Both the position numbers and the translations under genes were made by a program. The notes beneath the pieces are model-generated. The model saw only the letters and a list, made by a program, of their open reading frames with translations. It was not told the DNA's origin and made no database searches. Source: CAZTTH01 sp964615975 (GTDB taxonomy: Bacteria; Verrucomicrobiota; Lentisphaeria; JABSQK01; JAJFLO01). From it: a stretch of DNA of 42,964 nt. Location of the stretch: the NCBI GenBank assembly GCA_964615975.1, contig CAZTTH010000031.1, forward strand, positions 1-42,964, read 5' to 3'. This document shows, one piece after another, positions 1-9,134 of the stretch (positions are counted from its first letter, which is position 1; every line of letters begins with the position of its first letter).

Positions 1-850
<850 letters not shown>

Positions 851-931
851 CCATTTTTTTTAGTACAATATGAATTCAAGGAGTATATATTGTTGACAAA
901 TGATAATGCTTCTTGTAAACGAATAATTTTA

Positions 932-1048
932 GGCTGGTGATAACAGCAAGGAGGTAAACACCCGTTCCCTTACCGAACACGGAAGTTAAGTTCCTTTGCG
1001 GCGATGGTACTGTCCAGAAGAGGATGGGAGAGTAGCGCGTTGCCAGCC
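932..1048 (+). rRNA. 5S ribosomal RNA
   Basis: The molecule is about 117 bases long, the usual size. Its ends pair to form helix I: GGCTGG at the 5' end with CCAGCC at the 3' end. The internal segments CCGAACACGGAAGTTAAG and GGGAGAGTAG are typical of bacterial 5S. It lies about 80 bases after the 23S gene on the same strand, as the last visible gene of an rRNA operon. A T-rich tract (TTTTATTATTTT) follows directly, so helix I plus this tract may help end transcription. No tRNA is seen after it. Confidence 0.96.
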
Positions 1049-1374
1049 TTTTATTATTTTAAATCCACAGATGATAATACACGTTAAGTGATACTTCTGG
1101 TGGTGATTATCGATAGCAGCACATTGGAGAGTTAAACTCATAGCAGTCAAAGTCTGTAAGAAAAATAATCTTCACTGATCAGCAGGATGAATTTAAATTG
1201 GCAACGGCTATGTCGATTTAGTCAATAATACTCCATGCGATGGTTGATCAGATATTTTAATTAATGAGAAATTGATATTACAAAAACTTCGGATTTATTG
1301 TCTTAAATATTATCTTCATCATCTCCAGTGGAAGATCAACAGAATTCTGAACGATATGCGAATTAAGTTGAGTT
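1049..1374. other. Intergenic region after rRNA operon
   Basis: This AT-rich stretch of 326 bases separates 5S rRNA from the DUF928 gene. I see no tRNA and no convincing ORF. It should carry the promoter of the downstream pair, but I could not identify boxes with confidence. Confidence 0.5.
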
Positions 1375-2133
1375 ATGATGTTTAAAAATTCCCTGCCCTA
1401 TTTTTTAGTATTTGAATTTTTCTTTATTTCTATCTGTTTAGCAGGGGATGGCACCCATAAACCGAAAAAGGCGGATACGAATCAACCCCTGTCGAAGACC
1501 CCAATTAATGTCGAATATAAACCACCCCTGCGTGGAGCACCTAAATATCGTGTCAGTGCCGGTATTCGTGGCAATCAGAATACCCAGCATCCCCAACTAA
1601 CCATTTTATGTCCGGAAGAGGTTGGATTTACGTATCAGGATCAACCTACAGTATTTTGGTTTCTAAATCAGTCAACCGCTTATCCGATAGAGATTTCCAT
1701 TATCCGGAATACCGCCACTGTACTTAATTATCATTTGCCGAATGGGGTGAATGCGGGGTTGCAAAAGATTGCAATTGATGCCCATGATTTTAAACTAAAA
1801 CCAGATGTGGATTATGAAATCATTGTGGCATTGATTATCGACTCCAATCAACGCACCAAAGACATCGTTGCCACAGGGGCGATTCGCTTAATTAGTACAA
1901 CCGATACGAACAAAACTCCGGAGAATAAAGTTGATTTGCCAGCTTATTATGCCCAACAGGGAATTTGGTATGACTCGCTGAGTTCGGCAATCAATCAGAT
2001 AGAAAGCGATCAAAATTTTGATTTTCGATCAGCGGTTTTGGAATTAATCAAACAAGTTGGACTGACTGAAGTCGCTGAAATTGCGAATAAAAATCCGGCG
2101 TTATTAACGGGAAATCATGGTCAAATAAAGTGA
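1375..2133 (+). CDS. DUF928 domain protein, exported
   Basis: The product has 252 residues. Residues 1-24 form a hydrophobic signal peptide ending near CLAGDG, so export is likely. The body resembles DUF928: a CPEEVGFTYQDQPTVFWFLN segment near residues 80-100, followed by beta-rich sequence and a helical C-terminus containing SAINQIESDQNFDFRSAVL. DUF928 proteins often lie beside filamentous-haemagglutinin-type secreted proteins and CHAT-domain proteins; their function is unknown. The next gene starts one base after this stop, so the two are surely co-transcribed. The start could be either of two adjacent ATGs (1375 or 1378). No CHAT protein is visible nearby. The family call rests on pattern and context and is fairly secure; the role is not known. 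Confidence 0.8.
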   Translation: MMFKNSLPYFLVFEFFFISICLAGDGTHKPKKADTNQPLSKTPINVEYKPPLRGAPKYRVSAGIRGNQNTQHPQLTILCPEEVGFTYQDQPTVFWFLNQSTAYPIEISIIRNTATVLNYHLPNGVNAGLQKIAIDAHDFKLKPDVDYEIIVALIIDSNQRTKDIVATGAIRLISTTDTNKTPENKVDLPAYYAQQGIWYDSLSSAINQIESDQNFDFRSAVLELIKQVGLTEVAEIANKNPALLTGNHGQIK

Positions 2134-2134
2134 T

Positions 2135-4936
2135 ATGGTTATAAAGGGATATTATAACCGCACTTACTTATTAATGGTTATTTTATCCTGTGGTTTTCCC
2201 TTCCAATCCGACGATTTAGTCCATGCTCAAATCGTTACCGATGCGACGTATGGCTTGCCTCAAGTGCTCACTGGCCCAAACTATTTAATTCAATCAGAAT
2301 TAGGCAAAACGGTGGGGGGGAATTTATTTCACAGCTTTCAGGAATTTAATCTCAGTGAGACCGAGTCAGCGTCTTTTATTGGGGATAAGACGATAAAGAA
2401 TATTATCTCCCGGGTAACCGGTGGCAATAAATCGGTTCTCAATGGACTTGTTCGCTCGGAAATTGATGGAGCCAATTTTTACTTTATTAATCCAATGGGC
2501 ATTATCTTTGGTCCATCAGCACACCTGGATGTCAGTGGCGCGATTATTTTCAGTACTGCTGATATAATCGAATTATCTGATGGAGGCTATTTTAGCGCGG
2601 TCAACTCCCAATCAGATCTGCTAACCATTGGTTCTCCGGAAACATTTGGATTTCTGTCCCTTCAACCCACTCCTCTCATTGTCTCAGGGAGTTTTTTACA
2701 GACCGCGATTGGTGAAACGTTATCATTGATAGCTGGAAATATTGAGTTATCGGGGGGTAACATAACCGTTGAGGCAGGTATGCTTAATCTGGTCTCGGTG
2801 GGTTCTTCGGGTAATATAAACCTGGCTGCAGTGGATAATATTCATAAAATTTCCTGGTCGGATTTTTTGCGCTGGGGTGCTATTGCTGTATATGATGGAC
2901 AGAATATAAATCTTGACGGTGCTTCCGGGAGCGGATTATCCCTAAAGGCAGGCACATTAACGATAAATGATTCAGTGATTCATGCGATCAGTACTGTGGA
3001 AGGCGGTAAATCGATCAACATTCAGGTGCAGGATAAAATTGAATTAAGTGACGGCGCCGAAATCAGCACTGTTTCTCAAGGTTCATATCGTAGTGGTGAT
3101 GTAGGCATAATAGCATCAGAGTTAATTGTCCGAAATGGATCAATAATCCTATCGCTAAGTGAAGGCCCAGCTTCAGGAGGACACATAAGTGTAAAGGCGC
3201 AACAAATTTACTTGGAAGACCTTGGAGCCTTGGCGCGCACTGGAATCGTCGCGGATACAGTGAGTAATTTCAACTCTGGCATTGCAGGCAATATTAATTT
3301 AATAAGCTCAGAATTGATAATTCACGGTGAAGCGTTGATAAGTTCAAGTACTTTTGGTGATGGTGATTGTGGGCGGATTGATGTCATTGCGGACACCATC
3401 ATGATCAATGGCTATAATTCTGAATTTTCCCCGGGAATATACTCACAGGTTTCAAAAAGTGATAATTCTGGCATTGGCGGTGTGATAACCATCGAAGCAT
3501 CTCAACTGATTCTGACCCGGGGAGGGGTCATATCATCAGTATCATCTGGCATAGGTCGCAGCGGAGATATTGAAATAACAACCCAGCAGATCACCATTTC
3601 GGGGAAAAATACTGATTTTGCCACCGGCATATTTTCATTTACGGAAGCAGAAGATAACGGTGGATCAGGTGGTAATATCATAATCAGTGCGTCCATAGTA
3701 AAATTAAGTGATGGAGCGGTCATCAGTGCGGATACATTTGGCACCGGGAATGCCGGCACGATCCTTATTGACGCGGGAAAAATTCATCTCTCAGGTCATC
3801 AAACAGGATTATTTAGTGATTCCGCATTGATTTCAGGAGGAGGTGATGGTGGCAATATCATCATTAACGCGGGAGATTTAAACCTTGAGGATGGCGCAAG
3901 GTTAACGACCATAACCTATGGAACAGGAGTGGGTGGAAATATTTTGATTCATACCGAAAGCTTGGAGCTTATGGGTTTACACACAACTATTTCCAGTGAA
4001 ACTGTGGGGGAAATCACCCCTGGTGGCGATGGTGGAGACATTAAAGTCAACACGAAAATGCTTGAAGTAAAATTGGGCGCCAGCATCAATGCCGGGACTT
4101 CTGGATCTGGTGCGGGTGGGATGATTTCCATTGATGCTGAAAATGGAATAATTGCGGGCATTCCGGGTGGAAGTCGAAGTGGTGTGATGTCAGAATCTTC
4201 TTCGATACGATTCCATGGTAAGGGTGGCGATATCAATATCTATGGCAATCGATTAGACGTGATCTCGAATGGCTTAATTTCGGTTGCTTCGATGAATCGC
4301 GGAAATGCTGGCAAAATCTCCATCGCCATGCAAGCATCATTAACTCTGAATCAGGGTGCTATCGCATCTTCCGCTCTTGATGGCAACGGTGGTGATATCA
4401 CTATCAATGCGGTGCAGCAACTCATGATTGTTAATAGTAAAGTCTCCTCCGCCGCCGGCGGGAATGGGGGAGTTATATCATTACAATCCGGTGATATATT
4501 CTCTGTAGTGAATAGTAATGTAATCGCTTATGCGATTAACGATGGTGGTAATATCCATATTGATTCATTCGATGTAATTCTCGATCGGTCATTGCTTAAC
4601 GCGTCGGCGATTAATGGTGCAGGCGGAAATATAACCATTACTTCCCATTATTTTTGGCCAACACCAGATAGCATAATTGATGCTTCATCGCAATTTGGTT
4701 TGGCTGGTGAAATTGATGTGTTCACTGCTGAAATCGATTTCGGGAGTATTTTCGTGGACTTACCAACAGATTATGAAACTGATCCAGGAATGCAAGAGCG
4801 TTGTGCGGTACGATTTGATGATAAGGTGAGTTATATCCGTATTCAAGAGCGGGTGGACGTTCACAGTGAGCATAATCATTTTTGTCCTGTTTATGAGCAA
4901 ATTTATATCGATGATAGGGCAAGAAAGAATCCATGA
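2135..4936 (+). CDS. Filamentous haemagglutinin N-terminal domain protein (TpsA-like)
   Basis: The product is a secreted beta-helix protein of 933 residues. An N-terminal signal sequence ends near VHAQIVTD (about residue 32). A two-partner-secretion domain follows to about residue 150, with the hallmark NPMGIIFG segment (compare NPNGI in TpsA proteins) and SGAIIFSTADI. The rest is repetitive, rich in Gly, Asn and Ser, with recurring units of the type GGNI.I.A..L.L.DGA.I, as expected of a right-handed beta-helix. The C-terminal tail holds two cysteines (ERCAVR and HFCPVY) that could form a disulphide. Such proteins are normally exported by an outer-membrane TpsB pore, but none is encoded in this window. 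The gene lies one base after the DUF928 gene, and its end nearly meets the convergent pabBC gene. The substrate or adhesion target cannot be told from sequence. Confidence 0.9.
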   Translation: MVIKGYYNRTYLLMVILSCGFPFQSDDLVHAQIVTDATYGLPQVLTGPNYLIQSELGKTVGGNLFHSFQEFNLSETESASFIGDKTIKNIISRVTGGNKSVLNGLVRSEIDGANFYFINPMGIIFGPSAHLDVSGAIIFSTADIIELSDGGYFSAVNSQSDLLTIGSPETFGFLSLQPTPLIVSGSFLQTAIGETLSLIAGNIELSGGNITVEAGMLNLVSVGSSGNINLAAVDNIHKISWSDFLRWGAIAVYDGQNINLDGASGSGLSLKAGTLTINDSVIHAISTVEGGKSINIQVQDKIELSDGAEISTVSQGSYRSGDVGIIASELIVRNGSIILSLSEGPASGGHISVKAQQIYLEDLGALARTGIVADTVSNFNSGIAGNINLISSELIIHGEALISSSTFGDGDCGRIDVIADTIMINGYNSEFSPGIYSQVSKSDNSGIGGVITIEASQLILTRGGVISSVSSGIGRSGDIEITTQQITISGKNTDFATGIFSFTEAEDNGGSGGNIIISASIVKLSDGAVISADTFGTGNAGTILIDAGKIHLSGHQTGLFSDSALISGGGDGGNIIINAGDLNLEDGARLTTITYGTGVGGNILIHTESLELMGLHTTISSETVGEITPGGDGGDIKVNTKMLEVKLGASINAGTSGSGAGGMISIDAENGIIAGIPGGSRSGVMSESSSIRFHGKGGDINIYGNRLDVISNGLISVASMNRGNAGKISIAMQASLTLNQGAIASSALDGNGGDITINAVQQLMIVNSKVSSAAGGNGGVISLQSGDIFSVVNSNVIAYAINDGGNIHIDSFDVILDRSLLNASAINGAGGNITITSHYFWPTPDSIIDASSQFGLAGEIDVFTAEIDFGSIFVDLPTDYETDPGMQERCAVRFDDKVSYIRIQERVDVHSEHNHFCPVYEQIYIDDRARKNP

Positions 4937-4964
4937 AACACCGGTAAAACAGGTTCGTCATCGA

Positions 4965-6815
4965 TTATTGTATAAAAGCAACGTGATATTCACCGCGAAC
5001 AGAATTAAAGAGCTTGATTTGATTGGCAGTGCGGAATTCCTTACAGGTTATAATACGTTCCTTGATTTTACCTTCGTTGAGCAATTTCTGACGCATGGTG
5101 CCGGGCAATAAGCCGCACTTCGCCGGGGGTGTGTACCAGTGATTATCGATGTTTATGGCCACATTTGCTATGGTTGATTCAGTGATTTCCCCACGTTCAT
5201 TGTAAAGGATAATGTCATCAACACCAGATGCAGATGCTTTTGCCTGTTCGTAAACCTGTCGATTTGTGGTTTTGTGGTAAAGGAAAATATTCCCGGTGGA
5301 TATCGGGGAATCTGCCAATGCGATTTGAATGGGTCTTTTTCGGCGTTGTTTGGTAATGATTCGCGCTTCAATGGCAAACTTTCCGCTGCGATTCAATAAC
5401 AGGCGAATTTTCATCGGACATATCCAATCCCGTGCGACCTCCTGCAGACGATTGACAATCGTTTGCAATGGACAGGGAAAATTAAAATAATCCGCGGATG
5501 CTTTCAGGCGTATCAAATGCAAGTCGATTAGTTGATAATTCTGAGTCGGTAAATACAGCATGGTTTCCACTAACTGAAATTGAGGTTGTTTGATTTTGGT
5601 TAAAATTTCTGCCTTGGTCAAACATTCAACATATTCATTTTCTTGCTCTGAACCTGCCACCACCGCGCTCCCAACCGGATATATTCCCCGCCCTTGGTGG
5701 TCAAGGGTTAAGGTTCGGATCGCGACATTAAAATATGCGTCACCTCCGGGTTTAATCATGCCAATGCAGCCGCAGTAATTTCCCCGGCATAAAGTTTCAT
5801 ATCGAGCAATCAACTCCATCGCCTTGATTTTAGGGGTTCCGGTCACTGACCCGGGGGGAAACAGGGCAGTCATAATATCGGTCATGGTGGTGCGATACTG
5901 CAATCGCGCTTGTACCGTGGACGTCATTTGAATAATGGTGGGATAAATGGCCGTTTCATAAAGAGCCTTTACCTTGACTCCCCCATTTATGGCGATTTTA
6001 CCCAAATCGTTGCGCATTAGATCCACAATCATGACGTTTTCAGCGCGATCCTTGGGGTTGGTTTCCAAGTCCTTGCAAAGTTGTAGATCTTCTCTCACAT
6101 TCAAGCCCCTCGGGCGTGACCCTTTCATCGGCTTGACGGTTAACAAATCATCGTGAAGCGCAAAAAACAATTCTGGTGACAGCGAAAGGATGTTTTGGTT
6201 ATCTTGATGTATCCAGGCACAGTACGCCGACTGTTGTGCATTCCGCAAATCCTGATAAAAATTCCGTACCTTCCCGGCAAATTCGAAGGTCAATGGAAAG
6301 GTGTAATTGATTTGATATATGTCACCGTGTCGGATGTGTTCTTTAAGCTGCTGAAAGAGCTGGTGATAATTATTCTGATCAACTAGAGGAATGATCTGGG
6401 ATAAATGGTACTTGGTGGTTGAAGATGGTGTTGCTGTCGATCGATTCTGGGGTGTATCCGCCTGAGTTTTCCATGGATAAAAAATTCCATTGACCAGATC
6501 TTCATCGACAGGTTGCGATTGCTTCGCTACTCCAAACCACAATAGTGGAGACGATTCATTCTTTCCTGGTGTCTGCATGGCCGAATCCAATCCCGAGGCT
6601 GCTTCATATGCCAGGTAACCAACCACATAATATCGTTTGCTGATCGCTGCTTCCACACGAAGCATGGCATCTCGGATGGCTTCGGGTTTATACGCGACAA
6701 TGATCTCAATGAAATCGGTGAAAAACAATTCTTCGCAGTGAGAATTTGCGGTTTGAAAATGCAACCAGATAAACGGTTTATCTAAAGCAGTACTGATATT
6801 CTTATGAGCGTTCAT
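4965..6815 (-). CDS. pabB: Aminodeoxychorismate synthase I / 4-amino-4-deoxychorismate lyase fusion
   Basis: This is a fused PabB-PabC enzyme of 616 residues for p-aminobenzoate, and hence folate, synthesis. The PabB half (about 1-410) aminates chorismate. It shows GDIYQINYTFPL (164-175), SLSPELFF (211-218), MKGSRPRG with the nucleophile-type Lys231, DLMRNDLGKI (265-274) and PPGSVTGTPK (320-329). The C-terminal part (about 415-616) is a class IV PLP enzyme that releases pyruvate; its likely PLP lysine is Lys515 in HKTTNR, and ERGEITES, GLLPGTMR and NSVRG follow. PabB needs ammonia from a PabA/TrpG glutaminase, which is not encoded nearby. The gene stands alone on the minus strand, convergent with the haemagglutinin gene, and its upstream region is shared with the divergent TRAP genes. 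The ATG at 6813-6815 fits the start of family similarity. Confidence 0.94.
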   Translation of the reverse strand: MNAHKNISTALDKPFIWLHFQTANSHCEELFFTDFIEIIVAYKPEAIRDAMLRVEAAISKRYYVVGYLAYEAASGLDSAMQTPGKNESSPLLWFGVAKQSQPVDEDLVNGIFYPWKTQADTPQNRSTATPSSTTKYHLSQIIPLVDQNNYHQLFQQLKEHIRHGDIYQINYTFPLTFEFAGKVRNFYQDLRNAQQSAYCAWIHQDNQNILSLSPELFFALHDDLLTVKPMKGSRPRGLNVREDLQLCKDLETNPKDRAENVMIVDLMRNDLGKIAINGGVKVKALYETAIYPTIIQMTSTVQARLQYRTTMTDIMTALFPPGSVTGTPKIKAMELIARYETLCRGNYCGCIGMIKPGGDAYFNVAIRTLTLDHQGRGIYPVGSAVVAGSEQENEYVECLTKAEILTKIKQPQFQLVETMLYLPTQNYQLIDLHLIRLKASADYFNFPCPLQTIVNRLQEVARDWICPMKIRLLLNRSGKFAIEARIITKQRRKRPIQIALADSPISTGNIFLYHKTTNRQVYEQAKASASGVDDIILYNERGEITESTIANVAINIDNHWYTPPAKCGLLPGTMRQKLLNEGKIKERIITCKEFRTANQIKLFNSVRGEYHVAFIQ

Positions 6816-7028
6816 GGCTTACTTGCCAACAGATGATTTTTTGGGTAATTATCTTGATATAAAAATCCATTCAGAATCAATGGTTATGACGAATCGGGGG
6901 GATGGATTTTCTGCCTGGTAAAATTAATCTCATATGGATGCCTGGATTATCTCCCATTGATAGCATTACAGTTAGTGAATCATTATCCCCAATAATTTTG
7001 TCTCATTGTTCTTGAAGATCATTTACAA

Positions 7029-7056
7029 CCTGGATTCTCATGAGATGTGATCCAGG
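7029..7056. repeat. Inverted repeat upstream of TRAP genes
   Basis: CCTGGAT (7029-7035) is repeated inverted as ATCCAGG (7050-7056). The spacer holds the self-complementary TCTCATGAGA. No T-run follows, so a terminator is unlikely; an operator or an mRNA hairpin are alternatives. Confidence 0.35.
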
Positions 7057-7096
7057 CCATGATGCTCCAGGTATCAATATTCAAATATGCCATGCA

Positions 7097-7108
7097 TTGA
7101 TGCATCAA
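7097..7108. promoter_or_regulatory. Candidate operator palindrome
   Basis: TTGATGCATCAA is a perfect 12-base palindrome about 110 bases before dctQ. A half-site-like ATTGATGAT follows at about 7112. It could bind a dimeric regulator of the TRAP genes. No regulator gene is adjacent, so this is only a suggestion. Confidence 0.25.
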
Positions 7109-7217
7109 GGCATTGATGATAGGTTTAACGCATTTGCTTTTCGAGCTGAAAAACATGCACGGTGAATTCTAGCAATATAACCGCAATAAATCCTTTAGGT
7201 TCGATGTTGCCATTAAA

Positions 7218-7730
7218 ATGATAGAACGATTGGTCAAGTTTATCGCTTATGTCAATGAAAAAATCGGGATTATCTGTTCCTGGTTCAGCGCCGCATTGGT
7301 TGTTGTTATCTCCCTCGAAGTCATTTTTCGCTACTGTTTCAATCTCAACAGTGTCGGAATCCAAGAGTTGGAATGGCATATGTTTTCACTGTTGTTCATT
7401 GGGAGCATGGCTTATACTCTGAAACATGACCGGCATGTGCGCGTGGATGTCATTTATAATCACCTTTCAATCAAGCAAAAAGCCTGGATCGATACCATTG
7501 GTTCCCTTGTATTTCTCATTCCCATGTCATGGTTAATCATCTGGACTTCCCGAGATTTTATCTGCAACGCGTTCCAAATTCGTGAAGGCTCACCCAATCC
7601 CGGTGGACTCCCTACCTGGTATCTTCTCAAGGCCTTGATACCAATTGCCTTCGGCTTGTTGTTATTACAGACGCTGGTGTTGATATACCAATCTCTCTCC
7701 ATCATTTTTCCGTCCCGAGATAAATCATGA
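7218..7730 (+). CDS. dctQ: TRAP transporter small permease (DctQ family)
   Basis: The 170-residue membrane protein has four predicted transmembrane segments, the standard design of the small DctQ subunit of tripartite ATP-independent periplasmic transporters. The segment SVGIQELEWHMFSLLFIGSMAYTL and the following HDRHVRVDV are typical of the family. DctQ partners the large permease DctM, encoded 19 bases downstream, and normally takes substrate from a periplasmic DctP protein. No dctP gene lies in the 400 bases upstream or elsewhere in the window. No strong ribosome binding site precedes the ATG at 7218, but this start gives a normal length. TRAP systems import organic acids such as C4-dicarboxylates or sialic acid; the substrate here is unknown. 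Confidence 0.92.
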   Translation: MIERLVKFIAYVNEKIGIICSWFSAALVVVISLEVIFRYCFNLNSVGIQELEWHMFSLLFIGSMAYTLKHDRHVRVDVIYNHLSIKQKAWIDTIGSLVFLIPMSWLIIWTSRDFICNAFQIREGSPNPGGLPTWYLLKALIPIAFGLLLLQTLVLIYQSLSIIFPSRDKS

Positions 7731-7749
7731 TTTTCTTCCCGGTTCACTT

Positions 7750-9060
7750 ATGACATTTTTGCTTTTTGGCATCTTGATAATCTGTCTGTTGGCGGGATTT
7801 CCCGTGGCATTTACCCTGGGTGGGGTGTCGACCATTTTCGGGCTGATGACCTTTGGCATGGACTTCTTTAATTTGATTCCGCTACGCATATGGGGCATCA
7901 TGACCAATTATATTCTGCTTGCAGTGCCGTTGTTTGTGTTCATGGGGGTCATGTTGGAAAAATCCGGAATCGCAGCAACGCTACTCGAAACCATGGCATT
8001 ATTGTTTGGCCGGATGCGTGGCGGCTTGGCGTATTCGATTATCACGGTGGGAGCGATCCTGGCGGCAACCACCGGCATTGTTGGTGCTACAGTTGTTACC
8101 ATGGGCATGTTGAGTTTACCGACGATGATTAAACGGGGGTATCATCCGATGGTGGCGACTGGTGCAATCGCTGCTTCCGGCACACTCGGTCAGATAATTC
8201 CACCAAGTATCATCCTGGTTCTGCTGGGAAGTGTTCTTAATGTTCCGGTCGGCGATTTATTTATGGGTGCAGTGATCCCCGGACTGCTGTTGGTATTTTT
8301 GTATTTCTGCTGGATTTTTTTCCTGACATTAATCAAGCCTGAATGGGTCCCGGCCATGCCTGCGGACGAATTGGCGGCATTCAAAGGCATCGTGATCATT
8401 AAACGTCTGGGGACGATTTTTTTCCCTGCCTTAATACTTGTTCTTGGAGTATTGGGGTCAATTTTCTTTGGCATCGCTTCGCCGACTGAAGCCGCTGGAA
8501 TCGGGGCCATAATCGCTTCTGGACTGGCAGCTTTTCAAGGGAAATTAAAGCGCGCCACCCTGATCGCGGTGATGAAGGAAACCACCATCCTTACTTCGAT
8601 GGTGTTTACCATCCTGGTGGGAGCCACTATTTTTGGACTGACCTTCCGAGGAATTGGGGGTGATATATATTTGAAAAACCTGATCATTCAATCCAATCTC
8701 AGCCCGCAACAATTTCTCTTTCTGGTGATGCTGGTAGTCTTTGTGGCCGGCTTTTTCATTGATTTCATTGAAATCGTTTTTATTATTGTGCCGGTGGTTT
8801 ATCCCATATTTCAACATCTTGGCGTTAATCCATTATGGCTGGGCATTCTCCTCTCGATTAATTTGCAAACCTCGTTTTTGACTCCCCCATTTGGCTTTGC
8901 GCTCTTTTATCTCAAGGGGGTGGCGCCAAAAGAAATTACCACGATTCAGATTTACAAAGGCGCAATTCCCTACATTATTATCCAACTTATTTTGTTAATT
9001 TTAATCATCGTATTTCCAGAGCTTACTCTCATGCTCCCGCAAATGGGTAAAAATGAGTAA
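7750..9060 (+). CDS. dctM: TRAP transporter large permease (DctM family)
   Basis: The 436-residue polytopic membrane protein forms the transport subunit of a TRAP transporter, driven by the Na+ or H+ gradient. Features seen: FPVAFTLGGVSTIFG near the start, VPLFVFMGVMLEKSG, GATVVTMGMLSLPTM, SGTLGQIIPPSIILVLLG near residues 140-155, SPTEAAGIGA, and the C-terminal SFLTPPFGFALFYLKG. These are the conserved DctM blocks in the right order, and the length is normal. It follows dctQ by 19 bases and precedes the DUF4914 gene by 74 bases on the same strand. The missing binding protein may be encoded elsewhere. Confidence 0.95.
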   Translation: MTFLLFGILIICLLAGFPVAFTLGGVSTIFGLMTFGMDFFNLIPLRIWGIMTNYILLAVPLFVFMGVMLEKSGIAATLLETMALLFGRMRGGLAYSIITVGAILAATTGIVGATVVTMGMLSLPTMIKRGYHPMVATGAIAASGTLGQIIPPSIILVLLGSVLNVPVGDLFMGAVIPGLLLVFLYFCWIFFLTLIKPEWVPAMPADELAAFKGIVIIKRLGTIFFPALILVLGVLGSIFFGIASPTEAAGIGAIIASGLAAFQGKLKRATLIAVMKETTILTSMVFTILVGATIFGLTFRGIGGDIYLKNLIIQSNLSPQQFLFLVMLVVFVAGFFIDFIEIVFIIVPVVYPIFQHLGVNPLWLGILLSINLQTSFLTPPFGFALFYLKGVAPKEITTIQIYKGAIPYIIIQLILLILIIVFPELTLMLPQMGKNE

Positions 9061-9134
9061 TGGTATGATGAGCAGAACTTAATCTATGTAATGATCAACT
9101 GTTTACCCCAAACTAACGATAAGGAACATCGACC

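Larger units (their letters stand above)
6816..7217. other. Divergent intergenic region between pabBC and dctQ
   Basis: The 402 bases hold no convincing ORF. Expected contents are the promoters of two divergent units. An inverted repeat (7029-7056) and a perfect 12-base palindrome (7097-7108) lie on the TRAP side. A DctP binding-protein gene, often found at this place, is absent. Confidence 0.5.

Noticed and set aside
893..921. TTGACA between 23S and 5S as a promoter for 5S
   Set aside because: The -10 at proper spacing (TAAACG) is poor, and 5S is normally transcribed with 23S.
2900..4700. Repetitive Gly-rich coding region as a DNA tandem repeat or CRISPR-like array
   Set aside because: The repeats are degenerate at DNA level and explained by beta-helix protein repeats.
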